DNA of 64,000 nucleotides from Wenyingzhuangia marina (GCF_900130035.1 NZ_FQXQ01000001.1:186001-250000), one strand, 5' to 3'; positions 33,880 to 44,442 are shown, counted from the stretch's first letter. Notes: generated by a model from the sequence alone, not told the origin. Numbers and translations: made by a program.

Positions 33880-35121
33880 ATGGTTACCTTAGAATCCATC
33901 ATCAAAGCACAAATGAATATCAAAGGAGTTGTCCAAAACACTCCTTTATCCTACATGGATAACTTCTCTAAAAAGTTTGATGCTAACATTTATTTTAAAA
34001 GAGAAGATCTACAATTGGTGAGATCTTATAAAATTCGCGGGGCTTATAATAGAATTAAAAACCTCAGTAAAAAAGAGCTAGAAAACGGAGTTGTTTGTGC
34101 CAGTGCAGGGAATCATGCTCAAGGAGTTGCCTTTGCATGTAAAACTTTAAAAGTAAAGGGTGTTATTTTTATGCCAGTGACCACCCCAAAACAAAAAATA
34201 TCTCAAGTTAAAATGTTTGGTGGCGAATTTACTACCGTTAAACTGATTGGAGATACTTTTGATGAAAGCTCTAAAGCAGCCGAAATTTATCAACAAGAAA
34301 ACAAGGCTACTTATGTGCATCCTTTTAATGATTGGGATGTGATGTCTGGTCAAGGAACGGTTGCTCTTGAAATTTTAGATATTATAGACAAACCCATAGA
34401 TTATTTATTTTTACCTATTGGTGGTGGTGGATTGGCCTCCGGGATGATTACTGTTTTTAAAAACTTAAGTCCTAACACCAAAATTATTGGTTTAGAACCC
34501 AAAGGAGCTCCTTCTTTAAAAACATCTTTAGAAAAAGGAGAGAATACCAAAATTAACAATATTGATAAATTTGTTGACGGAGCTGCTGTTCAAAAAATGG
34601 GAGACAACACTTACCCTATCTGTAAAGATTATTTAGAAGATGTTTCTTTGATTGACGAAGGTCATATTTGTAAAACCATTTTAAAGCTTTACAACGAAAA
34701 TGCCATTGTTGCAGAACCTGCAGGAGCTCTTTCTATAGCTGCACTAGATAATTATGCTGATGAGATTAAAGGAAAAACCGTTGTATGTGTTTTAAGCGGA
34801 GGGAATAATGACATTACCCGAATGGAAGAAATGAAAGAACGCGCTTTGTTATACGATGGTTTAAAACACTATTTTATTGTTCGTTTTCCGCAAAGAGCTG
34901 GAGCGCTAAAAGAATTTGTAGGAGATGTATTATCAGAAACAGATGATATTGTTCATTTTGAATACACCAAAAAAAATAGTAGAAGTACTGCTTCTGCCAT
35001 TGTTGGAATTGAATTGAGTCAGAAAGAAGACTTTGAACCTTTACTTTATCGAATGAAAGAAAAAGGATTTTTTGGAGAATATTTGAATGATAATCCTGAA
35101 TTATTTAGTCAAATTGTATAA
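33880..35121 (+). CDS. ilvA: Threonine ammonia-lyase (biosynthetic threonine deaminase)
   Basis: A PLP enzyme converting threonine to 2-oxobutyrate for isoleucine synthesis. In the 413 residues the PLP lysine lies in YKIRGAYNRI near 50, the Asn/Ser loop is SAGNHAQGVA near 72-81, and the glycine-rich phosphate site is GGGGLASG near 183-190. A single C-terminal ACT-like domain (about 325-413, FIVRFPQRAGALKEFV) is shorter than the two-domain E. coli enzyme. Last gene of the ilv block. Confidence 0.94.
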   Translation: MVTLESIIKAQMNIKGVVQNTPLSYMDNFSKKFDANIYFKREDLQLVRSYKIRGAYNRIKNLSKKELENGVVCASAGNHAQGVAFACKTLKVKGVIFMPVTTPKQKISQVKMFGGEFTTVKLIGDTFDESSKAAEIYQQENKATYVHPFNDWDVMSGQGTVALEILDIIDKPIDYLFLPIGGGGLASGMITVFKNLSPNTKIIGLEPKGAPSLKTSLEKGENTKINNIDKFVDGAAVQKMGDNTYPICKDYLEDVSLIDEGHICKTILKLYNENAIVAEPAGALSIAALDNYADEIKGKTVVCVLSGGNNDITRMEEMKERALLYDGLKHYFIVRFPQRAGALKEFVGDVLSETDDIVHFEYTKKNSRSTASAIVGIELSQKEDFEPLLYRMKEKGFFGEYLNDNPELFSQIV

Positions 35122-35122
35122 T

Positions 35123-35153
35123 AAAAAACGCTCCAAAATATGGAGCGTTTTTT
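35123..35153. terminator. Bidirectional terminator between ilvA and the DUF4286 gene
   Basis: AAAAAACGCTCCA-aaata-TGGAGCGTTTTTT, with A and T runs on both sides, between two convergent genes. Confidence 0.88.
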
Positions 35154-35172
35154 GTAGTTATAAATATAAGAT

Positions 35173-35490
35173 TTAATAAAAATCTTCTATTACTTCTAAT
35201 TCTGTTTGGAATGAAACTGTTTGTCCATTTTCAAATTTAGCTTGCATTTTTGCATTCATCTTAGAAGCATCTTCCATGTAAAATGCCTTAAAAGTATTTC
35301 TATCTTTTATTGCATATTGCACTGAATAGGTTTTCCCACCCATTTCTTCTTGAATCATGACCCTAGTCATTTTAGCTCCTGAAAATTTTCCTGTAGCTAA
35401 CATTTGAGGAATATAAGATTCTTTCATCCACAACAACCAATCTTCATGAATTCCATCTGCTACATTTGTAGTTACATTATATATGTACAT
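35173..35490 (-). CDS. DUF4286-family small protein
   Basis: A 105-residue protein beginning MYIYNVTTNVADGIHEDWLLW, with the family pattern of a ferredoxin-like alpha/beta fold (IPQMLATGKF, YSVQYAIKDRNTFKAFYMED). Function is unknown. No signal peptide; cytoplasmic. Convergent with ilvA and alone in its transcript. Confidence 0.85.
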   Translation of the reverse strand: MYIYNVTTNVADGIHEDWLLWMKESYIPQMLATGKFSGAKMTRVMIQEEMGGKTYSVQYAIKDRNTFKAFYMEDASKMNAKMQAKFENGQTVSFQTELEVIEDFY

Positions 35491-35587
35491 GTCTTAAAAT
35501 TTGTGCAAAAATAAGTGTTTAACAGTCAAAGAGCAATGAACAATGAATAATTTTCCTTTAGTCTTAAACAATTACACACCTCTCTTT

Positions 35588-36355
35588 CTAAAAATTGGGT
35601 TTTCGTTTTTCTAAAAATGCAGTAACTCCTTCCTGAAATTCTTCGGTTCCAAAACAAGAACCAAACAACTCTATCTCTTTTAACAAACCAATATTACCAT
35701 AAGTAGCATTGATTGCTTGAATGCTTTTTCTTACAGCTCTAGGAGAGTTTGCTGCAATTTTATTGGCAATTTCAATGGCTTTTAACATCAAGTCTTCTTG
35801 AGAAACTACATAATTCACCATTCCTATTTTTAAAGCTTCATTTGCTGAAATCATCTCCCCTGTTAAAATCAATTCCATTGCTTTTCCTTTTCCCACCAAT
35901 TGGGTTAATCTTTGTGTACCTCCATAACCGGGAATTACTCCCAAAGTAACTTCAGGCTGTCCCATTTTTGCATTGTTTGAAGCAATTCTTATTTGTGCCG
36001 CCAAAGCCAATTCTAATCCCCCCCCTAAAGCGTATCCATTAATTGCTGCAATAACAGGTTTGGTATACGTTGCTATTTTATCAAACAACAATTCATGTCC
36101 AAAACGAGACAATTCTGTTCCTTCTCTCCTATTAAAACTTGCAAACTCTTTGATGTCTGCCCCCGCAACAAAAGCCTTATCACCTGATCCTGTAATAATT
36201 AAAACCCGAATACTATCATCTGATTCACACAAAGACAACACATGATTTAACTCTAAAATTGTTTTCTTATTTAATGCATTGAGGTACTTCTCACGGTTGA
36301 TTGTGATATACATAATGGTTCCTTCTTGCTCAAATTGGATGTTCTCTATTTGCAT
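35588..36355 (-). CDS. Enoyl-CoA hydratase/isomerase family protein
   Basis: A crotonase-fold enzyme of about 255 residues, probably hydrating short-chain enoyl-CoA. The oxyanion-hole loop AGADIKEF is near 62-69. NGYALGGGLELALA (catalytic Glu near 110) and GQPEVTLGVIPGYGGTQRL (second Glu near 132) are both kept, which favours a true hydratase. The start ATG at 36355 (MQIENIQFEQEG) is preferred to the one 11 codons earlier. No linked beta-oxidation genes in the window. Confidence 0.92.
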   Translation of the reverse strand: MQIENIQFEQEGTIMYITINREKYLNALNKKTILELNHVLSLCESDDSIRVLIITGSGDKAFVAGADIKEFASFNRREGTELSRFGHELLFDKIATYTKPVIAAINGYALGGGLELALAAQIRIASNNAKMGQPEVTLGVIPGYGGTQRLTQLVGKGKAMELILTGEMISANEALKIGMVNYVVSQEDLMLKAIEIANKIAANSPRAVRKSIQAINATYGNIGLLKEIELFGSCFGTEEFQEGVTAFLEKRKPNF

Positions 36356-36482
36356 AATCAATTTATTTAAAAGGTTTAGAATTAACACTGTACACGACTA
36401 GGTAAAACATCCTTAAGATAAAAAAAGTAATTCATAACCTACTGACATTCAGTTACAAATTTTGATAAAAATTCGGTTAGCC

Positions 36483-37205
36483 TTATAATTCTTTTGCTGA
36501 AGTCCAAATAACAGCATTTTTTAATTGATTTAAAAAACGAATGTCTGAAAAAGATTCTTTTGTATGTCCCATACCTGTGTAAAAAATTCTTGCTCCATGA
36601 AAAATTTGATACCAAATAATAGGATGACTTACCCCCATTTGCTCTCCAGTATAACTACTTTCATCTAAAGTTGCTAATACCTTTATCTTATTACTTACTG
36701 GAAGGTGGAAATTATACCATTCATCTAAGAACACTTCTTGATCCTTTAAATGAATTGTTGCCACATGCTGTTCTTTTTTATTTAGTTTTACGGTTGCTTT
36801 TTGAATTTTTGGATGATTCTTAAAAACAGCTCCCGTCATTTCTCCATACCATTCCCATTCCATTTCAGTATCTGTTGCTGCGTGAACTCCAACAAAACCA
36901 TTTCCACTCTCAATAAACTTCTTCATGGCTTTTTGTTGACCTTCATTTAAAATATCACCTGTGGTATTTAAAAAGAGTAAGGTGTTAAAACTTGCTAAAT
37001 CTTTGTTGTTAAAAATAGAGGCATCTTCTGAAAAAGTTATTTTCCACTTATTTTCCTCTGCCATCTTTTTTAAAGCCTCAATCCCCGTTTCAATAGATTC
37101 ATGTCTATATCCTGCTGTTTTAGAAAAAACCAATACTGAAATTTGTTGAGCATTGACCAACATTGTTGTTAATAACAGCAACATTGCTAATAAGTGTTTT
37201 TTCAT
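36483..37205 (-). CDS. Secreted ThuA-domain protein
   Basis: A 240-residue protein with a signal peptide (MKKHLLAMLLLLTTMLVNAQ) and a ThuA/trehalose-utilisation type glutamine-amidotransferase-like fold. Seen are VFSKTAGYRHESIETGIEAL, LNTTGDILNEGQQKAMKKF, FVGVHAATDTEMEWEWY and GARIFYTGMGHTKESF. The family is linked to sugar utilisation but the reaction is not settled. It lies 6 bases after the histidine kinase gene and probably shares its transcript. Confidence 0.88.
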   Translation of the reverse strand: MKKHLLAMLLLLTTMLVNAQQISVLVFSKTAGYRHESIETGIEALKKMAEENKWKITFSEDASIFNNKDLASFNTLLFLNTTGDILNEGQQKAMKKFIESGNGFVGVHAATDTEMEWEWYGEMTGAVFKNHPKIQKATVKLNKKEQHVATIHLKDQEVFLDEWYNFHLPVSNKIKVLATLDESSYTGEQMGVSHPIIWYQIFHGARIFYTGMGHTKESFSDIRFLNQLKNAVIWTSAKEL

Positions 37206-37211
37206 AAATTA

Positions 37212-38651
37212 TTAATTTTTAGGAAACGTAATTTTAAACTCTGTTCCTAAACCTACTACAGAATTAAATTCAACTTCACCATTATAAGTTTCAACAATAT
37301 TTTTCACCATAGGCAACCCTAATCCCATACCACTTGTTTTGGTTGTAAATTTAGGTTCAAAAATATGTTCTTTGTCAGTATCAGCAATTCCTCTACCGTT
37401 GTCTTTTACTGTTAAAACAACTTCTTTACTATTCTCTGTAATTTTTACCTCAATTTTAGGATCGTCTACCCCTTCAATTGCTTGGGTAGCATTTTTCACC
37501 AAATTATTAATTACCCTAGTGATTTGATTTTTATCAACATTCAAAAAAATCTCTTCCTGTTCAGAAAGAAAATCAATATCTGCTTCGTAAAAAATATCAA
37601 TCGCAGACTTTATAGTCTTTACCATATCAACTCTTTCTATATTCTTTTGAGGCATTCTAGCAAAATCAGAAAATGAAGTTGCGATAGAAGACATAACATC
37701 TATTTGCTGAGTTAACATTAAAGAGTAATCTTTAACCCTTTCTCTAATTCCTTCGGCATTGGGGTCAAAATTTCTTTCAAAACTCTGTACCGTTAACTTC
37801 ATAGGAGTCAATGGATTTTTAATTTCGTGAGCTACTTGTTTAGCCATTTCTCTCCAAGCTTGTTCTCTTTCACTCTTCGCTAATTTTTCGGCACTTTCTT
37901 CTAACTCATCAATCATTTGATTATAAGCGTCTACAATAGAAGCAATTTCTGATGCAGAATCTTTAACATCAATCTTTTGGTTCTTTTGTAACAATTTGGT
38001 CTCTTGAATTTTATCAGAAATAGATTTTAATGAACGAGTAATGTAACTAGATAAAAAATAGGCAAAGGCAACTGCTAATAACAACATCACTCCATATACC
38101 ACAAAAAGTCTATTTAAAAAAGATGTTAATTCTTCTTCTTCTTGACTATTATCTTGTATGTATTCCATTTTAAGAATCCCTACTTTATTCATATTTCTAT
38201 CGTGAATATAGGAATATGACACTTGCGATATTTTACCCGTATCTAAAGTTATAGACTCTCTATAAGAATCTCTTTTCTTTAAATATTCTAAAATTTGTAT
38301 GGGCATTCTATCTTTAAAAACTCTAAACCAAGGATCAAAAGAATTTACTTGTAAGTTTCCGTTTAAATTATAAACACTCATTTTCATGTCATGCACCATC
38401 GCAATTTCATGAATTCGTTCTCTAAAGATATTCCCTAAATTAAATTGAAAAGCAGGGAAATAAGTGTTTTCTAACTGATAATTCACGTTTTTTTGTGCCG
38501 CAAGTTCCTTTCGTTCATATCTAGTATCAAGATATTCTTTATTCTGTCTTTTATATTGTTTTACTGTTACTAAGGCTATAAATATAGAAGCTAGTCCTAC
38601 CAAAAGTAACATGGCTAAAAAGATTCTAATTCTCAAGGAAACTCTATTCAT
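37212..38651 (-). CDS. NtrY-like membrane sensor histidine kinase
   Basis: A 479-residue sensor. TM1 spans about 8-28, an extracytoplasmic sensor about 30-180, TM2 about 182-202, and HAMP about 203-250. The dimerisation domain has the phospho-acceptor in HEIKNPLTPM (about 276) and the ATPase has GRGIADTDKEHIFEPKFTTK and SGMGLGLPMVKNIV. The HEIKNPLTPMK version is typical of NtrY kinases. No response regulator is adjacent, so it is an orphan here; the signal is unknown. Confidence 0.93.
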   Translation of the reverse strand: MNRVSLRIRIFLAMLLLVGLASIFIALVTVKQYKRQNKEYLDTRYERKELAAQKNVNYQLENTYFPAFQFNLGNIFRERIHEIAMVHDMKMSVYNLNGNLQVNSFDPWFRVFKDRMPIQILEYLKKRDSYRESITLDTGKISQVSYSYIHDRNMNKVGILKMEYIQDNSQEEEELTSFLNRLFVVYGVMLLLAVAFAYFLSSYITRSLKSISDKIQETKLLQKNQKIDVKDSASEIASIVDAYNQMIDELEESAEKLAKSEREQAWREMAKQVAHEIKNPLTPMKLTVQSFERNFDPNAEGIRERVKDYSLMLTQQIDVMSSIATSFSDFARMPQKNIERVDMVKTIKSAIDIFYEADIDFLSEQEEIFLNVDKNQITRVINNLVKNATQAIEGVDDPKIEVKITENSKEVVLTVKDNGRGIADTDKEHIFEPKFTTKTSGMGLGLPMVKNIVETYNGEVEFNSVVGLGTEFKITFPKN

Positions 38652-38761
38652 CTGAAAAACTATTAGTTAAGTTAGTTGATACGCATGGTTCTGTATTATC
38701 AAAAGCCAAGCCAATCTAAGAAATTGATTTTAGATAACCACATAAGCTTCCCAAAAACAAC

Positions 38762-38790
38762 AAAGGCGATACCTATGCATCGCCTTTATT
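38762..38790. terminator. leuS terminator
   Basis: AAAGGCGAT-N8-ATCGCCTTT, 25 bases past the leuS stop on the minus strand, with A/T runs at its sides. Confidence 0.75.
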
Positions 38791-38813
38791 TATATAATAT
38801 AATAGCTTTAAAA

Positions 38814-41800
38814 CTATCCTACAATATTGATAATTTTTCCTGGAACAATAATTACTTTTTTAGGAGTCCTTCCTTGTAACTGATCTTGTGTTTTTTCATG
38901 AGCCATTACAATATTTTCTATTTCTTTGGCTGATAAATCTAACGGCAACTCTAATTTAAACCTCATTTTACCATTAAAAGAAACAGGATATTCTTTAGCG
39001 CTTTCTACCAAATGACTTGGCTCAAAAACGGGGAAAGGTGCTGTTGCAATAGATTGCTCGTTACCTAATTTAGACCACAATTCTTCTGTTATATGAGGTG
39101 CATATGGAGAAATTAAAATCAATAACGGTTCTAAAATTTCTTTTTTAGTACACTTTAAAGCTCCCAATTCATTTACCGCAATCATAAAAGTACTTACTGA
39201 AGTATTGAAAGAAAAATTCTCTATATCTTCTTGTACTTTTTTAATGGTTTTATGCAAAACTTTTAATTCCTCTTTACTTGGCTCTCCTGCATCTCCTTTA
39301 AAATTATTGGCGTTTGCATACAAACGCCATAATTTTTTTAAGAATGAGTGAACCCCACTAATTCCCGCAGTATTCCATGGTTTAGATTGCTCTAAAGGCC
39401 CCAAGAACATTTCGAACAAACGCAAACTATCTGCTCCATATTCTTCACAAATACTATCTGGGTTGACTACATTGTATTTAGATTTGGACATTTTTTCTAC
39501 TTCACGTCCTACAATATATTTTTCCTCTCCTAAATCCTCTCCTGAGGAAAGGATTTTTCCACTCTCTGTTATAAATTCTGCTTTTTTATATTCTTCTCTC
39601 CAGTTTCTAAATGCTTCAATATCTAATTCATTCGAAGCGTTTACAAAAGATACATCTACGTGGATTGGTGTCAATTTAAACTCAATCTTCCAATTATCTT
39701 TATTTAACTCAATAACATTATTAGGTTGATTTTTAAGATAACCATCAAAAAAATCACTTATAACACTGTTATTATTTGTCACCCCTTTAGAAATGAATAT
39801 AGATTTTTCATTTAAAAAAATTACGTCTCCATTTTTACCTCCATTAAAATCAAAACCATCAATTCTATACATAAACGCAGAAGTTCCCAAAATCATTCCT
39901 TGGTTGATAAGTTTTTTGGCAAATTCTTCAACAGGAACATAATTTAAATCATATAAGAATTTTTGCCAAAAACGAGCATACAATAAGTGTCCTGTAGCAT
40001 GTTCTGAACCTCCTAAATATAAATCAACCTCTTTCCAGTAATCTAAAGCTTCTTTACTTGCAAACTCGTTTGGATTATTCGCATCCATATAACGATTAAA
40101 GTACCAAGAAGAACCTGCCCAACCTGGCATGGTGTTTAATTCCAATGGAAACACAGTCTTGTTATCAATCTTATCACAACTAACTACCTCTGCGGTTGCG
40201 CAGTCCCAAGCCCAAACCTCAGCATTTCCTAAAGGTGGTTGACCATCTTCTGTTGGCAAATATTTTTCTACCTCTGGTAATAAAATTGGCAAATGTTGCT
40301 TATCAATCATTTTTGGCATTCCATCTTTGTAATATACAGGAAATGGTTCTCCCCAATAACGTTGACGACTAAAAACGGCATCACGCAAACGATAATTAAT
40401 TTTTCCTTTACCAAACCCACGTTGTTCCATTTCGTAAATAGCCAACTTGGTTGCTTTGTTTACATTTAAACCTGATAAAAAATCTGAATTGGCAATCTTG
40501 GCTGTTTTGTCTTCACAAGCTCCTTCAGAAATATCTACTCCTTCAAAAATATTTTTGATTTCAATATCAAAATGCTTGGCAAAATCATAATCACGTTGGT
40601 CTCCACATGGAACCGCCATTACCGCTCCTGTTCCGTAACTTGCCAATACATAATCTCCAATCCAAATTGGAATATTTTCTCCTGTAAACGGATGCACAGC
40701 ATAAGCCCCTGTAAAAGCACCTGAAATGGTTTTTACATCAGCCATACGTTCTCTTTCAGAACGTTTTGCTGTTGCTTGAATATATGCCTCTACTTTTTCT
40801 TTTTGTTCTTCTGTTACAATTTTTGACACCAGTTCGTGTTCTGGAGCCAAAGTCATAAACGTTACTCCAAAAATAGTATCGGGGCGAGTGGTGAAGACTT
40901 CTATTTCAAAATCTTGCTTTTCGACTCCGCTCGAAGACCCATCTACTTTGAACTTTACACTAGCTCCTTGACTTCTCCCAATCCAATTGGTTTGAGCATC
41001 TTTTAATGGTTGTGGCCAATCAATAGTTTGCAATCCATCTAACAAACGCTGTGCATAAGCAGAAATTCGCATGGACCATTGCATCATTTTTTTACGAACC
41101 ACAGGATGACCTCCACGTTCTGAAAATCCGTTGATGATTTCATCATTTGCCAAAACAGTTCCTAATGCAGGACACCAGTTTACTTCTGTTTCAGACAAAT
41201 AAGTCAATCTATATTTTGACAGCACTTGCTGTTTTTTTAACTCAGAAAAAGCACTCCATTCCGATGCTGTAAAATCAACTACATCTTCATCACAAACTGC
41301 TTGTATATTTTCAGTTCCGTTCGCTTCGAACAAAGCAACTAAAGTTTCAATTTTTTCTGCTTTGTCTGCTGCTTTGTTATACCAAGCATTAAACAATTCT
41401 GTAAAAATCCACTGTGTATGTTTATAATACTCTGGTGTTGAAGTTCTAATTTCACGAGACCAATCAAAAGAAAAACCAATTTTATCTAATTGTTTTCTAT
41501 AGGTATTGACATTGGTTTCTGTAGTTACTGCAGGATGTTGTCCTGTTTGAATGGCATATTGTTCCGCTGGTAATCCAAAAGAATCGTATCCCTGTGGATG
41601 CAATACATTAAACCCTTTATGACGCTTGTAACGTGAAAAAATATCTGAAGCAATATATCCTAACGGATGTCCCACATGCAACCCTGCTCCAGATGGATAA
41701 GGAAACATATCTAAAGCATAAAACTTAGGTTTGTCAGAAGTATTCTCTGCTTTAAAAGTTTGGTTCTTTGCCCAATATTTTTGCCATTTGGCTTCAATCT

Positions 41801-41819
41801 CGTTAAAATTATATTCCAT
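38814..41819 (-). CDS. leuS: Leucyl-tRNA synthetase
   Basis: Charges tRNA-Leu. The protein has 1001 residues, longer than the about 860 of E. coli LeuRS. This is partly because of flavobacterial insertions (about 150-210) and another before the KMSKS loop. Motifs: MFPYPSGAGLHVGHPLGY (HIGH-type, 38-55), editing domain TTRPDTIFGVTFM (about 308-320), and VEKMSKSKYN (about 777). Residues about 294-301 (DGSSSGVE) derive from a dispersed TCGACTCCGCTCGA repeat inserted in frame near the start of the editing domain. A TATTTTTG element (41878 to 41871) lies upstream. Confidence 0.96.
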   Translation of the reverse strand: MEYNFNEIEAKWQKYWAKNQTFKAENTSDKPKFYALDMFPYPSGAGLHVGHPLGYIASDIFSRYKRHKGFNVLHPQGYDSFGLPAEQYAIQTGQHPAVTTETNVNTYRKQLDKIGFSFDWSREIRTSTPEYYKHTQWIFTELFNAWYNKAADKAEKIETLVALFEANGTENIQAVCDEDVVDFTASEWSAFSELKKQQVLSKYRLTYLSETEVNWCPALGTVLANDEIINGFSERGGHPVVRKKMMQWSMRISAYAQRLLDGLQTIDWPQPLKDAQTNWIGRSQGASVKFKVDGSSSGVEKQDFEIEVFTTRPDTIFGVTFMTLAPEHELVSKIVTEEQKEKVEAYIQATAKRSERERMADVKTISGAFTGAYAVHPFTGENIPIWIGDYVLASYGTGAVMAVPCGDQRDYDFAKHFDIEIKNIFEGVDISEGACEDKTAKIANSDFLSGLNVNKATKLAIYEMEQRGFGKGKINYRLRDAVFSRQRYWGEPFPVYYKDGMPKMIDKQHLPILLPEVEKYLPTEDGQPPLGNAEVWAWDCATAEVVSCDKIDNKTVFPLELNTMPGWAGSSWYFNRYMDANNPNEFASKEALDYWKEVDLYLGGSEHATGHLLYARFWQKFLYDLNYVPVEEFAKKLINQGMILGTSAFMYRIDGFDFNGGKNGDVIFLNEKSIFISKGVTNNNSVISDFFDGYLKNQPNNVIELNKDNWKIEFKLTPIHVDVSFVNASNELDIEAFRNWREEYKKAEFITESGKILSSGEDLGEEKYIVGREVEKMSKSKYNVVNPDSICEEYGADSLRLFEMFLGPLEQSKPWNTAGISGVHSFLKKLWRLYANANNFKGDAGEPSKEELKVLHKTIKKVQEDIENFSFNTSVSTFMIAVNELGALKCTKKEILEPLLILISPYAPHITEELWSKLGNEQSIATAPFPVFEPSHLVESAKEYPVSFNGKMRFKLELPLDLSAKEIENIVMAHEKTQDQLQGRTPKKVIIVPGKIINIVG
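40918..40940. repeat. Dispersed repeat inside leuS
   Basis: TCGACTCCGCTCGA at 40921-40934 is identical to the intergenic copy at 13259-13272. It keeps the leuS frame and encodes part of DGSSSGVEK. Confidence 0.65.
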
Positions 41820-41932
41820 TTTTTAGCTTATTGTCTATTTAGTTGTTAACTAATGACTATTTTCAAGGGGCAAAAATACAGTTCTTATGCGAGAGTTGAA
41901 AGCTATCCTTTGGCTAAAATTTAGGCATAAAA

Positions 41933-41957
41933 AAACAGCCTATTATAAAGGCTGTTT
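41933..41957 (-). terminator. Terminator after the DUF2911 gene
   Basis: AAACAGCCT-N7-AGGCTGTTT with a long T run on the minus strand, 20 bases past the stop at 41978. Confidence 0.8.
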
Positions 41958-41977
41958 CATTTATACAATTATATCTT

Positions 41978-42502
41978 TTATTCTTCGCTCATAGGAACGG
42001 TTACAATTTCGTTCCCCCATGCTAGATATAGATTCATTTTATTATCAAATGCAATGGTAAAAGCCTCAATTTGCATTTCGCTTTCAGATACTTCTCCCTT
42101 AACTCTTACTACATCATGTTCTTCGTTGTAAGAATAAGATCCCCATACATCTGTATCACTATTTAAAATAATAGTCCATTCTTTTTCTCCTGGTATTGCA
42201 AATAAAGAATAAAGTCCTGCCTCTACTTTTTTTCCTCCAAAAATTATATCTTTATACAATCTAATTTCTGTCGCTTCATTTGCTCCCACTCTCCAAACCT
42301 CTCCTGGTTTTGCTAAACTAGCAACCTTTCTACCTTTTAACTGAGGTCTACTGTATATAATTTTAATTATTTTGTCAGAAGTTTTATAACTCATTGGATA
42401 AGAAACTGCATCCATAGGACTAGCATCTAATCCTTTAAAATTTTGAGCATTTACAATAAAACAACTCAACACCAACGCTAATAAAATAAGTCCTTTTTTC
42501 AT
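41978..42502 (-). CDS. Secreted DUF2911 protein
   Basis: A 174-residue exported protein (signal peptide MKKGLILLALVLSCFIVNAQ) of the DUF2911 family. Its typical features are IKIIYSRPQLKGRKV, PGEVWRVGANEATEIRLYKDI and GKKVEAGLYSLFAIPGEKEWTIILN. Function unknown; a beta-sandwich, probably periplasmic. Divergent from lepA. Confidence 0.9.
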   Translation of the reverse strand: MKKGLILLALVLSCFIVNAQNFKGLDASPMDAVSYPMSYKTSDKIIKIIYSRPQLKGRKVASLAKPGEVWRVGANEATEIRLYKDIIFGGKKVEAGLYSLFAIPGEKEWTIILNSDTDVWGSYSYNEEHDVVRVKGEVSESEMQIEAFTIAFDNKMNLYLAWGNEIVTVPMSEE

Positions 42503-42606
42503 TATTATTTTTTTTTATGATTTACTTTTTTTCAGCTAATATACAAATCTCTTAGCTTTAATGAAGGAATTTATTTAGAGGCGATAATTATCCCAACTGA
42601 ATACTA

Positions 42607-42614
42607 TATCTTTG
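42607..42614 (+). promoter_or_regulatory. -7 element of lepA
   Basis: TATCTTTG fits TAnnTTTG, 31 bases before the ATG at 42646. Confidence 0.55.
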
Positions 42615-42645
42615 CGAGTTGAACAAGTTAGTATTTTTAGGATAA

Positions 42646-44442
42646 ATGAAGAACATTAGAAACTTTTGCATTATTGCACATATTGATCACGGTAAAAGTA
42701 CTTTAGCCGATAGGCTTTTAGGTTTTACTGGTGCTGTAACCCAACGTGAAGAACAAGCACAATTGTTAGACAATATGGATTTGGAAAGAGAACGTGGTAT
42801 TACCATTAAGTCTCATGCCATTCAAATGGATTACCATTACGAAGGAGAAGATTATGTTTTAAACTTAATTGACACTCCTGGACACGTAGATTTTTCTTAC
42901 GAAGTCTCTAGATCTATTGCTGCTTGTGAAGGTGCTTTATTAATTGTTGATGCTGCACAAAGTATACAAGCACAAACTATTTCTAACCTGTACTTGGCTC
43001 TAGAAAATGATTTGGAAATCATACCTGTATTAAACAAGGTTGATTTGCCAAGTGCTAATCCAGAAGAAGTAACGGATGATATTGTAGATCTTTTAGGCTG
43101 TGATCCAGAAGAAGTAATTCATGCAAGTGGAAAAACAGGTTTTGGTGTTGAAAATATTTTAAAAGCTATTATTGAACGAGTTCCAGCTCCGCAAGGTAAC
43201 CCTGATGCTCCTTTAAAAGCTTTGATTTTTGACTCTGTTTACAATTCATACAGAGGTATTGAAACTTATTTTAGAATTATTGATGGTTCTATTAAAAAAG
43301 GAGAAAAAATTAAATTTATGGCCACAGGTAAAGATTACTTTGCCGATGAAGTGGGAACCCTAAATTTACGTCAAAGTCCTAAAAAAGAAATCAAAACAGG
43401 AGATGTTGGATACTTAATTACAGGTATTAAAACTGCTTCTGAAGTAAAAGTTGGTGATACCATTACTAGCTTGGTAAATCCAACTGCTGAAAGAATTGAT
43501 GGATTTGAGAATGTAAAACCAATGGTTTATGCAGGTATTTATCCTGTAGATACAGAAGATTATGAGGAACTAAGAGCTTCTATGGAAAAATTACAACTAA
43601 ACGATGCTTCGTTGGTTTTTCAACCAGAAAGTTCAGCTGCTCTAGGGTTTGGTTTCCGTTGTGGATTCTTAGGAATGTTACATATGGAAATTATTCAGGA
43701 ACGTTTAGAACGTGAGTTTGACATGACGGTAATTACCACAGTACCTAACGTATCTTACCATGCTTTTACAAAAAAACATCCTGAAAACATCATTTTAGTT
43801 AATAACCCTACTGATTTACCTGATCCATCTAGTATGGATAGAGTTGAAGAACCTTACATTAGAGCTTCTATCATTACAAAGTCAGATTTTGTGGGACAAG
43901 TAATGAGTTTATGTATAGAAAAACGTGGAGAAATTGTTAACCAAACTTATTTAACTACTGAAAGAGTTGAATTGATCTTTGACATGCCATTGGCTGAAAT
44001 TGTTTTTGACTTTTATGATAGATTAAAAACAGTATCAAAAGGATATGCTTCTTTTGACTATCACCCAACAGGAATGAGAGCCTCTAAATTGGTTAAAGTA
44101 GATATTTTATTAAACGGAAGTTCTGTAGATGCTTTATCGGCCTTAATTCACGCAGACAATGCACACCAGATTGGTAAAAAAATGTGTGAAAAGTTAAAAG
44201 AATTAATTCCACGTCAACAATTTGATATTCCAATTCAAGCTGCTATTGGTGCAAAAATCATCTCAAGAGAAACCACCAAAGCCTTAAGAAAAGACGTTAC
44301 CGCCAAGTGTTATGGTGGAGATATTTCTAGAAAACGTAAGCTTTTAGAAAAACAAAAGAAGGGTAAAAAGAGAATGAGACAAGTAGGAAATGTTGAAATC
44401 CCACAAGAAGCATTTATGGCTGTTTTAAAACTAAACGACTAG
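42646..44442 (+). CDS. lepA: Elongation factor 4 (LepA)
   Basis: A ribosome-bound GTPase that back-translocates or remodels stalled ribosomes. The 598 residues match the usual length. G1 AHIDHGKST and G2/G3 region [11 protein letters not shown] and [12 protein letters not shown] are seen, with G4 NKVDLP. The unique C-terminal domain is present ([36 protein letters not shown] and the basic [17 protein letters not shown] tail). Own promoter and terminator. Confidence 0.98.
   Translation: MKNIRNFCIIAHIDHGKSTLADRLLGFTGAVTQREEQAQLLDNMDLERERGITIKSHAIQMDYHYEGEDYVLNLIDTPGHVDFSYEVSRSIAACEGALLIVDAAQSIQAQTISNLYLALENDLEIIPVLNKVDLPSANPEEVTDDIVDLLGCDPEEVIHASGKTGFGVENILKAIIERVPAPQGNPDAPLKALIFDSVYNSYRGIETYFRIIDGSIKKGEKIKFMATGKDYFADEVGTLNLRQSPKKEIKTGDVGYLITGIKTASEVKVGDTITSLVNPTAERIDGFENVKPMVYAGIYPVDTEDYEELRASMEKLQLNDASLVFQPESSAALGFGFRCGFLGMLHMEIIQERLEREFDMTVITTVPNVSYHAFTKKHPENIILVNNPTDLPDPSSMDRVEEPYIRASIITKSDFVGQVMSLCIEKRGEIVNQTYLTTERVELIFDMPLAEIVFDFYDRLKTVSKGYASFDYHPTGMRASKLVKVDILLNGSSVDALSALIHADNAHQIGKKMCEKLKELIPRQQFDIPIQAAIGAKIISRETTKALRKDVTAKCYGGDISRKRKLLEKQKKGKKRMRQVGNVEIPQEAFMAVLKLND

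Noticed and set aside
41305-41340. GTTCCGTTCGCTTCGAAC in leuS as a third dispersed repeat
   Set aside because: The encoded residues (FEANGTEN) resemble those at the same place in flavobacterial LeuRS, so this is probably native coding sequence.
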